Origin: Sphingomonas sp. UV9
Lineage (GTDB): Bacteria; Pseudomonadota; Alphaproteobacteria; Sphingomonadales; Sphingomonadaceae
Direction: 5' to 3'
Length of the DNA stretch: 64,000 nucleotides
Assembly (NCBI RefSeq): GCF_004101245.1
Contig: NZ_SCIN01000002.1
Span: 930,001 to 994,000 of the forward strand
In this document: one piece after another, positions 50,166 through 59,091 of the stretch
How the letters are laid out: each line of letters starts with the position of its first letter
How positions within the stretch are numbered: the stretch's first letter is position 1
The notes under the pieces: generated by a model
The model's input: only the letters and a program-made list of their open reading frames with translations
The model's database searches: none
Told to the model about the DNA's origin: nothing
Translations under genes and position numbers: made by a program

Positions 50166-51999
50166 GGCCACCCTTGCGGCGGCGGTCGCCGTCGGCGCGC
50201 TGACCGTTTCCGGCGCGCTCGCGTTGGCCCCGGCGATCGGCCAGGATCGTCCCGAATCGATCCTGCCCCCCGGCTTCGGCGAGCCGACGCCTGCGCCCGC
50301 GCCGCGTCCCGCCCCTCCCGCCGGTACGCAACCTGCACGGCCGGCAACGCCCGCCCCGCCGCAGTCGCGAACGCCGGGGGAAGCGTTGCCGCCCAGTGCG
50401 ATGATCCAGCCGCTGCCGGCGACGCCGCCCGAAACCGCGTTGCCCACGCCCGTCGTGACGCCGCCTCCGGTCGATCCGGCAGTGCTCGCGCGCTATGAGA
50501 TGCCCGAATACGCGCGTCGGTCGCTCGCGACGGTCGGTCCCGTGACTTCGAGTGAGGGCGGGCTGCAGACAGATGCGTTCGGCGATGCTGATGGCCAGTA
50601 TGTCGAGACACTGATGCGCCGGCTGACCGCGCCGCTGCCATCGCGCTGGATGTCGATCCTGTTGCGGCGTGCGCTGGTGTCGCGCGTCGATACGCCCAGC
50701 CACACCAACGGCGCGGACTTCGCCGCCGAACGCGCGTGGCTGTTGCTGCGGATGGGCGAATCGGTCGCCGCGCGGGCGGTCACGCAGGGCGTCGACACCG
50801 ACAACTACACGCCGAAGCTCTATCAGGTCGCGATGAACGCCTCGCTGGCGACCGGCGATCCGGCCGGGTTCTGCCCGCTCGTTCCCGGTGCGATGCGGTA
50901 TGCGCCCGCCCGCGGCTGGACGATGGCGCAGGCGATCTGCGCGGGCCTGTCCGGCAATCCCGCGCAGGCGACACCGCTGATCGCGACAGCCAAGCGCCGC
51001 AACGTCGCCAGCGGCATCGACATGCTGCTCGCGCAGAAGGTCGTCGGCGCCGGTGCGCAGGGACGGCAAGCGGTGACGATCGAATGGGACGGCGTCGACC
51101 AGCTGACCGCGTGGCGGTTCGGCCTGGCGATGGCGACCGGCGTCGCGGTGCCCGACGAGCTTTATGCGAGCGCCGGCCCTCAGGTGCGGTATTGGCAGGC
51201 ACTGTCGCCGTCGGTCCCGCTCGGTGCCCGGCTGGCGCCTGCGGAGTCTGCGGCGGGGCAGGGGGTGCTTTCCAGCGCCGCGCTGGTCGATCTCTATGCG
51301 GCGACTGCCAACGATGACGATGCGCAGAGCGCGGCGACGGCGACCGCCAATGATCTGCAGACCGCCTATGCCGATCGCAGTCCCGACGCGCGGCTGAATG
51401 CGCTCCGCCAATTGTGGGGCGGGGCGGACACGCAACCGTCCTATTCGCGCCTCGTGCTGACCGCGCGGGCGGCGGCGCGGATGAACCCGACTTTGGCGAA
51501 GGCCGAGGCGGATCATCTGGTTGCGTCGATGCTGTCCGCCGGGCTCGACCGCACCGCCGCGCGCTGGCTGGGGACCGTGCCCGCCGGCGGCGACGCATGG
51601 GCGATGATCATGCTCAGCGATCCGGACGCGTATCGCCGGCTGAGCTATTCCGACCTTGCCTCCTATTCCGGCGGCGCAGGCGATTCGGCGTTGAAGCAGC
51701 GCATGTTGTTTGCGGGTCTGGCGGGGCTCGGGCGGCTCAACTCGGGCGATATCGAACGCGCCGCGCAATCGCTCGGCGTCCGGATCGGTGCGGACAATGC
51801 CTGGACCCGCGCGCTCGATCGCGCCGCGCGTGCCGGTCAGTCGGGGACGGTCGTCGTGCTCGCCGCGATCGGGATGCAGGCGTCCGGGTGGAAGGATATC
51901 CCGCCCGAGGCGCTGTACCGGATCGTCGGTGCGTTGCGCGCTGTGGGCCTCGACGGCGAAGCGCGGATGATCGCCGCCGAGGCGATTGCCAGGGCGTGA
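50149..51999 (+). CDS. secreted or periplasmic hypothetical protein, 616 aa
   Basis: The probable TTG start at 50149 opens a signal peptide (SLKATLAAAVAVGALTVSGA, 'LALAPAIG'). A Pro-rich spacer follows (about 35-105), then an all-helical repeat-like region ('AAERAWLLLRMGESVAARAV', 'KAEADHLVASMLSAGLDRTA', 'RALDRAARAGQSGTVVVLAA') that could be TPR/Sel1-like. Conserved in this position before the xer gene in sphingomonads (recollection). Function unknown. Confidence 0.8.
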   Translation: MRTSLKATLAAAVAVGALTVSGALALAPAIGQDRPESILPPGFGEPTPAPAPRPAPPAGTQPARPATPAPPQSRTPGEALPPSAMIQPLPATPPETALPTPVVTPPPVDPAVLARYEMPEYARRSLATVGPVTSSEGGLQTDAFGDADGQYVETLMRRLTAPLPSRWMSILLRRALVSRVDTPSHTNGADFAAERAWLLLRMGESVAARAVTQGVDTDNYTPKLYQVAMNASLATGDPAGFCPLVPGAMRYAPARGWTMAQAICAGLSGNPAQATPLIATAKRRNVASGIDMLLAQKVVGAGAQGRQAVTIEWDGVDQLTAWRFGLAMATGVAVPDELYASAGPQVRYWQALSPSVPLGARLAPAESAAGQGVLSSAALVDLYAATANDDDAQSAATATANDLQTAYADRSPDARLNALRQLWGGADTQPSYSRLVLTARAAARMNPTLAKAEADHLVASMLSAGLDRTAARWLGTVPAGGDAWAMIMLSDPDAYRRLSYSDLASYSGGAGDSALKQRMLFAGLAGLGRLNSGDIERAAQSLGVRIGADNAWTRALDRAARAGQSGTVVVLAAIGMQASGWKDIPPEALYRIVGALRAVGLDGEARMIAAEAIARA

Positions 52000-52919
52000 C
52001 CCATGCCGGGCGCGAGGGCGTGACCCACGCCACCGACCGCGCGCTGATCGATCGGTTCCTGGAGATGATGACCGCGGAGGCGGGAGCGGCGGTCAACACC
52101 GTCGCCGCCTATCGCAGCGACCTGACGCTCGCCTCGCAGGCGCTCGAGGGTGGGCTGGTCGAGGCGAATGCGGACACGCTGGCGACACTGGCAAGCGGAT
52201 GGTCGGCGCTGTCCCGTTCGACAGTCGGGAGAAAATCGGCCTCGCTCCGCCGCTTCTTCGCGTTCCTCGCCGGCGAAGGCCACCGCGCCGACGATCCCGG
52301 CAAGGCGCTGCCCCGGCCGGGCACCGCGCGTACGCTCCCCAAGGTCCTGAGCCATGCCGATATCGACCGGCTGTTCGCGGCGATCGCCGAACGCGTCGTG
52401 CGCGACCCGCTCGACCCCAACGACCTGCGGCTCTCCGCCTTGTTCGAGCTCCTCTACGGGTCCGGCCTGCGCGCCACCGAGCTCGTCAGCCTGCCGCGCA
52501 ACGCGGTGCATCCCGATCGTCCGTTCCTGATCCTGCGCGGCAAGGGTGGGCGCGAGCGGCTCGTGCCCATCTCGGACCGGGCGCGCGCTGCGGTGGCGCT
52601 TTGGCGTGCCCATGTCGCGACGGATCGCTTGTGGCTGTTCCCCTCGGGCAAGGGGCATCTGTCGCGCATCCGCCTGTATCAGCTGGTCAAGGCGCTCGCC
52701 GCCGAAGCGGGTATCCCCCCGGACCGCGTTAGCCCGCACGTCCTGCGCCATGCCTTCGCGACGCATCTGCTCGCAGGTGGCGCCGATCTGCGCGCGTTGC
52801 AGTCGATGCTGGGCCATGCGGATATCGCGACCACCGAGATCTACACGCATGTCGATTCGAGTCGCCTGGTGGAACTCGTCAACACGCGCCACCCGCTGGC
52901 GGATATGCCCCCGCGATAA
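51996..52919 (+). CDS. tyrosine recombinase XerC/XerD, 307 aa
   Basis: SAM-like N-terminal domain ('FLEMMTAEAGAAVNTVAAYR') and catalytic domain with Arg (GSGLRATELVSLPR), Lys (LRGKGGRERLVPIS), 'SPHVLRHAFATHLLAGGADL' (HxxR) and 'LGHADIATTEIYTHV' (His, Tyr). It resolves chromosome dimers at dif. Start GTG at 51996 overlaps the upstream stop; a second GTG at 52020 is possible because GTGACCCAYGCC is duplicated. C versus D is not decided. Confidence 0.93.
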   Translation: MTHAGREGVTHATDRALIDRFLEMMTAEAGAAVNTVAAYRSDLTLASQALEGGLVEANADTLATLASGWSALSRSTVGRKSASLRRFFAFLAGEGHRADDPGKALPRPGTARTLPKVLSHADIDRLFAAIAERVVRDPLDPNDLRLSALFELLYGSGLRATELVSLPRNAVHPDRPFLILRGKGGRERLVPISDRARAAVALWRAHVATDRLWLFPSGKGHLSRIRLYQLVKALAAEAGIPPDRVSPHVLRHAFATHLLAGGADLRALQSMLGHADIATTEIYTHVDSSRLVELVNTRHPLADMPPR

Positions 52920-52972
52920 CGCGAACGGGGTGGCGCGTTGACGCGGACGGCGCTGCGCCGTAACCGCCGCTG

Positions 52973-53920
52973 ATGCCAAGCTTCCTCGACTTCGAGAAAC
53001 CGATCGCCGAACTCCAGGGCAGGATCGACGAACTCCGCGACACCGCCGCCGAAGGCAGCGTCGACCTCGCCGCCGACATCGCCCGTCTACAGGCGAAGTC
53101 CGACAAGCTGTTGAAGGACACCTTCGCGCGGCTGACCCCGTGGCAGAAGACGCAGGTCGCACGTCATCCCGAGCGCCCGCACTTCAAGGATTACGTCGCC
53201 GCGCTGTTCGACGAGTTTGTGCCGCTCGCGGGCGACCGCGCATTCGGCGACGACCAGGCGATCATCGGCGGCTTCGCGACCTTCCGGGGCCGCAAGATCA
53301 TGGTCCTCGGCCACGAGAAGGGCGACGACACCGCCAGCCGGTTGCGTCACAATTTCGGCATGGGCAAGCCCGAGGGCTATCGGAAAGCGATCCGGCTGGT
53401 CGAACTGGCCAACCGATTCGGGCTGCCGATCGTGACTCTCGTCGACACGTCCGGCGCGTTCCCCGGTATTCAGGCCGAAGAGCGCGGGCAGGCAGAGGCG
53501 ATCGCGCGCTCGACCGAAGCATGCCTTAACGCCGGTGTCCCGATCGTCGCGGCGATCGTCGGCGAAGGCGGTTCGGGTGGTGCGGTCGCGCTGGCCGCGG
53601 GTAACCGCGTGCTGATGTTCGAACACGCGGTCTATTCGGTGATCAGCCCCGAAGGCTGCGCCTCGATCCTGTGGCGCACCGCCGACAAGGCGCCCGAAGC
53701 CGCCGAAGCGATGCGGATCACCGCGCAGGACCTGAAGGCGTTCGGCGTCATCGACGATATCGTCGCCGAACCGCTTGGCGGCGCGCACCGCGACCGGGTC
53801 GCGGCGATTGGCGCGCTGGGGGATGCGCTGTCGTCGGCGCTCGACGATCTGGTGGCTCTAGCGCCTGCGGATTTGCGGAAGGATCGCCAGGCGAAATTCC
53901 TGAAGATGGGCCGTCTTTAA
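52973..53920 (+). CDS. accA: acetyl-CoA carboxylase carboxyltransferase subunit alpha
   Basis: A 315-residue AccA: '[20 protein letters not shown]', '[20 protein letters not shown]', '[20 protein letters not shown]' and '[20 protein letters not shown]' plus '[20 protein letters not shown]'. It makes malonyl-CoA with AccD. Ends before a hairpin. Confidence 0.97.
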   Translation: MPSFLDFEKPIAELQGRIDELRDTAAEGSVDLAADIARLQAKSDKLLKDTFARLTPWQKTQVARHPERPHFKDYVAALFDEFVPLAGDRAFGDDQAIIGGFATFRGRKIMVLGHEKGDDTASRLRHNFGMGKPEGYRKAIRLVELANRFGLPIVTLVDTSGAFPGIQAEERGQAEAIARSTEACLNAGVPIVAAIVGEGGSGGAVALAAGNRVLMFEHAVYSVISPEGCASILWRTADKAPEAAEAMRITAQDLKAFGVIDDIVAEPLGGAHRDRVAAIGALGDALSSALDDLVALAPADLRKDRQAKFLKMGRL

Positions 53921-53931
53921 GACGGCGCACG

Positions 53932-53961
53932 AAAAAGGCGGCGAAACAAAGTCTCGCCGCC
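53932..53961 (-). terminator. rho-independent terminator of the Flp pilin gene
   Basis: On the minus strand GGCGGCGA, a short loop, TCGCCGCC and TTTTT follow each other just downstream of the pilin stop. The stem is 8 bp and the U tract 5. It could also stop read-through from accA on the other strand, where the U tract is absent. Confidence 0.8.
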
Positions 53962-53995
53962 CCATCTCGTAGATTGCTTCGTGATCTATCAGTGA

Positions 53996-54172
53996 TCAGG
54001 TACCAGTCGAACCGTTCAGCTTGGTCGAGACGTTGTTGAACGTCTTGTTCAGGCTGTTGCCCAGGCCCTGCATCGCCGCGATGGCGGCAACGGCGATCAG
54101 CGCGGCGATGAGGCCGTACTCGATTGCGGTCGCGCCCTTGCTGTTCTTGAAAAACTTGCGAATCGTCTTCAT
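53996..54172 (-). CDS. Flp/type IVb pilin, 58 aa
   Basis: The start MKTIRKFFKNSKGATAIEYG at 54172 has a GGAG ribosome site; the class IVb processing site is 'KGATAIEYGLIAALIAVAAI' with Gly|Ala and conserved Glu/Tyr. It is expected to be cleaved by a prepilin peptidase and assembled by Tad machinery encoded elsewhere. Confidence 0.92.
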   Translation of the reverse strand: MKTIRKFFKNSKGATAIEYGLIAALIAVAAIAAMQGLGNSLNKTFNNVSTKLNGSTGT

Positions 54173-54295
54173 TCCGGTCTCCATCGTTGGATTGCTTCAG
54201 TGTCACCCGGCTGGACCGGACAGGCCGGATCAGCAGTTCAAGAAGTACGAGTCGTGCGTTGAGAAAGGCTTAAGGCGGCCCGGTTTCTTTCCAGG

Positions 54296-54499
54296 TCAGC
54301 GCGCGGTACTGACCTGGGTATTGACGCTGTTCCACATACCCGTGGTCGAGTTGGCCAATGCGGTCAGGCCGACGATCATCGCGATCACGACGAAGGCGAG
54401 GATCAGGCCATATTCGATTGCGGTCGCGCCGCGCTGTTGACGCAACGCGCGCGCGATCGTCCGGACGATCAGGGATGTTGCGAAATCTTTCGGCCTCAT
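54296..54499 (-). CDS. second Flp-like pilin, 67 aa
   Basis: 'RQQRGATAIEYGLILAFVVI' and 'AMIVGLTALANSTTGMWNSV' show the same IVb prepilin site and hydrophobic helix as the first, with a longer N-terminal leader (about 25 residues). It may be a minor pilin or pseudopilin. Confidence 0.88.
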   Translation of the reverse strand: MRPKDFATSLIVRTIARALRQQRGATAIEYGLILAFVVIAMIVGLTALANSTTGMWNSVNTQVSTAR

Positions 54500-54530
54500 G
54501 GGGCTGATCTAGTCGTGGGGAGCTTAAGGA

Positions 54531-54959
54531 ATGACCAACATTCAGTCCGGTACGGCGGGATCGTTGCTGTTACCCGTCGTCGCGGCCGCGCTGGTCGACC
54601 TGGACGGTCGCGTTCTGCTGCAGCAGCGTCCGGAGGGGAAATCGCTCGCCGGCCTTTGGGAGTTTCCCGGCGGCAAGGTCGAACCGGGCGAAACGCCGGA
54701 AGGCGCGCTGATCCGCGAACTGGAGGAGGAGCTGGGCATTGCCGTGCCGCATGCCTGTCTCGCGCCCGCGGCGTTCGCCAGCGCACCGCTGGGCGATCGT
54801 CACCTGCTGCTGTTGCTCTACATCACGCGCAAGTGGAGCGGGGTGCCGCGTGCGCTCGAAGCTGCGGCGCTGCGCTGGGTCCGACCCGCGGATATGCACG
54901 ACCTTGCAATGCCACCAGCGGACCGCCCGTTGATCGGCCTGCTCGACGCGCTGATCTGA
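54531..54959 (+). CDS. mutT: MutT-like NUDIX hydrolase (8-oxo-dGTPase), 142 aa
   Basis: The Nudix box GGKVEPGETPEGALIRELEE (followed by ELGI) is complete, preceded by 'VLLQQRPEGKSLAGLWEFPG'. It is a small MutT/8-oxo-dGTP diphosphatase. AAGGA lies just before the ATG at 54531. Confidence 0.9.
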   Translation: MTNIQSGTAGSLLLPVVAAALVDLDGRVLLQQRPEGKSLAGLWEFPGGKVEPGETPEGALIRELEEELGIAVPHACLAPAAFASAPLGDRHLLLLLYITRKWSGVPRALEAAALRWVRPADMHDLAMPPADRPLIGLLDALI

Positions 54960-55343
54960 CGGACTGTCGACGCGGTCGGAAATAGGCCGGTTCGATGTCG
55001 TCGAATGCAGCAAAATCGCCGGCGATATGCATCCGACTCAATGGGTTATCGATTTGAACGAGGGTATGTCGGTTCGTCGCTCCACCGATGGCTCGTCACC
55101 ATGGCGGATCGGCATACTCCCTCTTCAAATATCTCCTTGATCCGGGCGAAACGCTGGCGCATGATCCGGCAGTCGGCTAGCGTTCCCAAGACCGTCGCTG
55201 GCCATCCGGACTGCGGCTCGCACGCGTTATTCCCTTTTCTCGCGCGAGCCGTTTCCCGCAAAATCGGTTTGCCGCGCTCCATACCGCAGTGCCGTATCGG
55301 GACGCGATCGTCTGTCGAAGCCGCCCCCTTGACCCCTGGTGGT
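54960..55343. other. 384-base stretch without a sure gene
   Basis: Between mutT and a convergent small gene. The only suggestive frame is on the minus strand at 55046-55447, whose end (MRQRFARIKEIFEEGVCRSA) looks protein-like, but the upstream part does not. It is left unassigned. Confidence 0.4.
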
Positions 55344-55523
55344 CTAGATTGTCGCGATTTTATCGGCATCGTTTCCAAGCGACCCGGCGCCAGACCGTTC
55401 AGCCGTTTCCAGCGCGTTGGCAAGTATCGCAGCGACGAGCGTGTCATCTTGCTCGTCGGCGAGATGCAGGGCCCAGGCGATCGCCGAGCGGAGCGACAGT
55501 GCGTCGTCAGGGGAAATTTCCAT
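55344..55523 (-). CDS. small acidic conserved hypothetical protein, 59 aa
   Basis: The start MEISPDDALSLRSAIAWALH at 55523 has a GGAGAG sequence upstream. The rest is 'LADEQDDTLVAAILANALET', helical and acidic. Small soluble protein; no family known. Confidence 0.65.
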   Translation of the reverse strand: MEISPDDALSLRSAIAWALHLADEQDDTLVAAILANALETAERSGAGSLGNDADKIATI

Positions 55524-55714
55524 AGTCGTCACTCTCCGCGTCCGGCGATCCACGGTCGGTCCGGACGGATTTGATACAAGTGGTTCCGCACGGTCGAAGG
55601 CGGCGCTCCAACATCGCTGCTGGACCGCCGCCCTCGACGCGCTGAACTCTGAGGGTGGCGCGATGCTCTACCCGGCATCGCGCCGAATCGGTATCGGATA
55701 CCGATCTCAGGCTG

Positions 55715-55796
55715 TTACACGCGGCCCGTTACACGCGGCCCGTTACACGCGGCCCGTTACACGCGGCCCGTTACACGCGGCCCGTTACACGCGGCG
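55715..55796. repeat. 14-bp tandem repeat, 5.9 copies
   Basis: TTACACGCGGCCCG is repeated at 55715, 55729, 55743, 55757, 55771 and (partial) 55785. The last unit holds the final Arg, Val and stop codons of the gene that ends at 55785 on the minus strand, so the array begins at its stop and continues downstream. Function unknown; a slippage product or a 3' hairpin element. Confidence 0.95.
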
Positions 55797-56663
55797 ACGC
55801 GCTGCGGTGGTTGCGCCGAAGCCAGCGGCTGCGGCACCGATCAGCAACGCGATCACGACCATGAACGACGTCCCGGCAGCGGCACCGGCGGCTACGTCGG
55901 TGGCCGACTTGGCGGTCTCGATCGTGTCGTTCTTGGTCTTCACGAACTGTGCCTTGGCGCGCGTGACCTGGGCCTGGGCCTCGGGGCGGCTGATCTTGCG
56001 CTGGGCGGCGACGATGTCGACGATCCGGCTCTCGGCCTGCGCGCCGTCCTGGCCACCGCGCGCAAGCGCTGGCAGCTGCTTGGCGATTTCCTTCTGGGCC
56101 TGCTCGGGCGTCATTAGGGCAGGATCCGACGGCGCGTCCGACAGATATTCTGCGGCTTCCTGGCGCACATCGGTCACGTCGACGTTCGCGACGTCGGCGA
56201 CCTTGGGTGCTGCGGCGCCGATGCCGCTATCGGCTGCGGTCGCGACTGACCCGACGGTGCGGAATGCACCCCCGATGATGCCGCCAACGGCCGAGGTGAG
56301 CAGGTACAAGGTCAGGATGAGCGTGACGCCCCACACGACCAGGCCGTGGACCAGGCCGTCGAAACGGTCCTGCACGCCAGCAACGCGTGCCGCCGCATAG
56401 CCGCCGGCGCCGAGCGCGATGATCGTCGTGATCACCCAGTAGATACCCGCGCCGATACCAAAGCCGGCTGCCCCCGGCGTGGTGCCCTCGACGGGATCGA
56501 CGAGGGTGAGACCGATGCCGGTCCCGAGGATGCCGAGCACGAGCTGGATCGCGATCGCGAGCACGACGCCCGCAAAGATCGCGCCCCAGGATACGCGCGT
56601 CGGGGTCTTCGCATAACGAATGTCGTCGACCGGCAAACCGCCGGGCGTCAGATGGGTAGCCAT
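55785..56663 (-). CDS. YrzE/PhnA-like membrane protein, 292 aa
   Basis: Membrane helices: 'WGAIFAGVVLAIAIQLVLGI', 'IYWVITTIIALGAGGYAAAR', 'LVVWGVTLILTLYLLTSAVG' and a C-terminal 'SFMVVIALLIGAAAAGFGAT'. A soluble helical domain lies in between (about 150-250, MTPEQAQKEIAKQLPALARG). Preceded by CAGGAGT. Similar proteins are stress-linked in alphaproteobacteria. The C-terminal RRRV codons belong to the tandem repeat. Confidence 0.8.
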   Translation of the reverse strand: MATHLTPGGLPVDDIRYAKTPTRVSWGAIFAGVVLAIAIQLVLGILGTGIGLTLVDPVEGTTPGAAGFGIGAGIYWVITTIIALGAGGYAAARVAGVQDRFDGLVHGLVVWGVTLILTLYLLTSAVGGIIGGAFRTVGSVATAADSGIGAAAPKVADVANVDVTDVRQEAAEYLSDAPSDPALMTPEQAQKEIAKQLPALARGGQDGAQAESRIVDIVAAQRKISRPEAQAQVTRAKAQFVKTKNDTIETAKSATDVAAGAAAGTSFMVVIALLIGAAAAGFGATTAARRRV

Positions 56664-56699
56664 AAATACTCCTGTTATAAAAACTGACGAAAGACGGCG

Positions 56700-56972
56700 T
56701 TAGTCTGCGCCGTTCTCGTCGCTGCGCTGGCCGCGCTTCGCGGGCGGGTAGCCGGGCTTGCGCACATCGACCCTGTCGCCGCTGCCAACATCGGCGTCCG
56801 GGACATCGCCATCCGGGACGTCGGCATCGCCATCCGGCTGCTCGCCGATGATCTTGCCGATCGCATCCTGCACTGATTCCCGGGCTTGGCGGACACGTGC
56901 GCGGTCTTCGGCGGGCGTGGTTTCCGTGTCATGCGGCGAACCGTCCTGCTCGAGATCTTTTGCGCGGGTCAT
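56700..56972 (-). CDS. acidic hydrophilic protein, 90 aa
   Basis: MTRAKDLEQDGSPHDTETTP starts at 56972, overlapping the stop of the PAS-LuxR gene (ATGA). It is Asp/Gly-rich with a repeated 'DGDADVPDGDVPDADVG'. Predicted disordered and soluble. No function is known; it shares the operon with the regulator. Confidence 0.7.
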   Translation of the reverse strand: MTRAKDLEQDGSPHDTETTPAEDRARVRQARESVQDAIGKIIGEQPDGDADVPDGDVPDADVGSGDRVDVRKPGYPPAKRGQRSDENGAD

Positions 56973-58519
56973 GCCGTCGCCTCCAGGGAATGTGAATCGG
57001 CGCGCGGCGTGGGTGCCGGCATGGAATCGCCGTCGAAGCCGCGTGCGCGCGCCCATGCGGCGGCGGCGTTGCGACGATTGACCCCGATCTTCGAATAGAT
57101 CCGTGCGACGTGATTGCGCACGGTGTTGCCCGACACGTTGAGCGATCGCGCGATCGACTTGTCGTCGAGCCCGCGACAGATCAGCGCCAGTACTTCACGC
57201 TCGCGCTGCGTCAGTTCGTCCAGCCCGACGCCGATCGGCTCGGCCTGCGGCGTACGGATACGCGCGAGTTTCTCCATGATCGACCGGCTGAGCCAGCTCG
57301 TATCCTTCATCACCGCCTCGATCGCATTGACGAGTTCGCGCTCCGACGCTTTGCGCGTGCTGATGTCGCGCATGGCCCACAGCACACAGGCCTCGTCGCC
57401 GAGCATGATCGGTTCGGTCGACACGATGCAGTCGATGACCTGCCCCTCCTTGAGACGCAGGCGAACCTCGCGGTCGCGGATCGGCGTGCCGGCCTCGATC
57501 TCGCTTTCCATCGCCTGGCGAATCGCCGGCGTTTCCCACAGGTCGACCTCGTCGAGCGGGCGTCCCACGATCTCGTCGGCGGTGTAGCCAGTCAAATCGG
57601 TGAAGGCTTCGTTCACGTCGCACAGCCGGTGGCCGTCGAGCGCGCCGATCGCCAACGCCACGGGAGCAAGCGAGAACGTCCGCGTGAAGCGTTCCTCGCT
57701 CTGACGAAGCGCCTGTTCCGCTTTGCGCCGCGGCTCGAGATCGGCAAAGGTGAACAACATGCACGGCTGCCCGCTCATGTCGATCGGCTGTCCGGCAACG
57801 ATGACCAGCTTGGTGGCACCCCCGGGAAGATCCAGTTCGGCCTCCATCTGCGGGATCGTGCGTCCCTCCTTCAGCCGCTCCTTGGCGAGGTCGCGCTTGT
57901 CGGCGCGCGCCAGCACGTCGATGTCGTAGACACTGCGCGACAGAATGGCGTCGCGGTCGTGCCCGGTCATGTCGATGAAGCCCTGGTTGACCTTCACGAA
58001 ACGAAGGTCGCACAGGCGGGCGATGATCGCCGGCGCCGGATTGGCGTTGAACGACTGTTCGAAGCGGTCCTCCGCCTCGAACCGCGCCGATACGTCCTGG
58101 ATAATCAGGACGAGGCATTCCGGTTCTTCGGCCTCGTTGGTCAGGACCAGGCTGCGGACCTGATGGACCCAGCGTGGCTCGCGCTCGCCCGCCACCGCGA
58201 CCTCGACGACCACCTGCGAGAACGCCTCGCCCGACACCACCCGCTCGATCGGATAGTCGGAGTCGTTCAGCTTGTGGTTGTTGCGATACCGCAACTGGAA
58301 TCGCTGGCGGTAATCGTCGACCGTGCTGCCGAGATCCTCGACCGAGTCTACCCCGTGCATCCCGAGAGCCGCATGATTGGCCCACAGGATCGCCTGATCG
58401 GGGTCGATGAGGATCACGCCCTCGTTCAGCCCCGCGATGATCTGGCGCAGGTGGCGCAGATCGGCGGAGTCGCGGAGCGACTTGAGGGCCGGAGCCAAGG
58501 GGGCGGGGTCCGTAGCCAC
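56969..58519 (-). CDS. multi-PAS LuxR-family regulator, 516 aa
   Basis: Three PAS/PAC units are visible ('LNEGVILIDPDQAILWANHA', 'VKVNQGFIDMTGHDRDAILS', 'CDVNEAFTDLTGYTADEIVG') before a C-terminal GerE helix-turn-helix ('LTQREREVLALICRGLDDKS', 'IARSLNVSGNTVRNHVARIY'). No kinase domain is present. The GTG at 58519 is the likely start; the longer frame overlaps the CsbD gene. Presumably senses redox or small ligands and controls the neighbouring stress cluster. Confidence 0.88.
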   Translation of the reverse strand: MATDPAPLAPALKSLRDSADLRHLRQIIAGLNEGVILIDPDQAILWANHAALGMHGVDSVEDLGSTVDDYRQRFQLRYRNNHKLNDSDYPIERVVSGEAFSQVVVEVAVAGEREPRWVHQVRSLVLTNEAEEPECLVLIIQDVSARFEAEDRFEQSFNANPAPAIIARLCDLRFVKVNQGFIDMTGHDRDAILSRSVYDIDVLARADKRDLAKERLKEGRTIPQMEAELDLPGGATKLVIVAGQPIDMSGQPCMLFTFADLEPRRKAEQALRQSEERFTRTFSLAPVALAIGALDGHRLCDVNEAFTDLTGYTADEIVGRPLDEVDLWETPAIRQAMESEIEAGTPIRDREVRLRLKEGQVIDCIVSTEPIMLGDEACVLWAMRDISTRKASERELVNAIEAVMKDTSWLSRSIMEKLARIRTPQAEPIGVGLDELTQREREVLALICRGLDDKSIARSLNVSGNTVRNHVARIYSKIGVNRRNAAAAWARARGFDGDSMPAPTPRADSHSLEATA

Positions 58520-58523
58520 GGGA

Positions 58524-58889
58524 TCAGTCGCGCCGACCGTGCACGAGCCACGCGATGCCGTAGCCCATCGCGGCCGCACCGAGCGCCCACAGCACGGGTG
58601 CGTCCTGCGCCGAAGCCTGGGCCGATGCGGCCCCCCGACGCGCTACCTCGGCGGCACGTTCGCCGGCGTCGCGTGCCTCGCTGCCGATCTTCTCGGCCAG
58701 TTCGGGCGCACCGTCGACCGCGTCGTTGATCGCCGACTTGGCGCGACCGTAAAGATTCTGTGCGCCGCCGGCGACCTGATCGACGACGCCGTCGACCTGC
58801 CAGTCGCGGCTGTTCACGGTATCGCCAACGGCCTTTTCGACCTTGCCGCCGACATAGCGGGCGCCGCCCTGGAATTCGTCCTTGTTCAT
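58524..58889 (-). CDS. CsbD-family stress-response protein, 121 aa
   Basis: 'MNKDEFQGGARYVGGKVEKA', 'VGDTVNSRDWQVDGVVDQVA' and 'GGAQNLYGRAKSAINDAVDG' match CsbD; a C-terminal membrane helix (LWALGAAAMGYGIAWLVHG) makes it longer than the usual ~65 aa. Probable general stress protein. Confidence 0.9.
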   Translation of the reverse strand: MNKDEFQGGARYVGGKVEKAVGDTVNSRDWQVDGVVDQVAGGAQNLYGRAKSAINDAVDGAPELAEKIGSEARDAGERAAEVARRGAASAQASAQDAPVLWALGAAAMGYGIAWLVHGRRD

Positions 58890-59091
58890 GATCGTAATCC
58901 TTTCAAAAGACCCGTCGCGCATCGCGCAACGGCGATCGGTGACATCGAGAGCGCGTTTGTTACGCCACCGTTGCAACCGGACTGGACGCATAAACTGCTC
59001 TGTAAGCGCTTGGTTCCTGGTAGTTTTGTGCCAGAGAATGGTCGATATGTACCATGCCGGGAAAGCGCCGGAGGTCATCTGCGACCCGGCT

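Noticed and set aside
55715..55796. 14-bp array as a CRISPR
   Set aside because: Units are 14 bp, contiguous and without spacers; no cas genes are near.
57110..58729. 539-codon plus-strand frame opposite the PAS-LuxR gene
   Set aside because: Antisense shadow; no domain pattern, while the minus strand has PAS and LuxR motifs.
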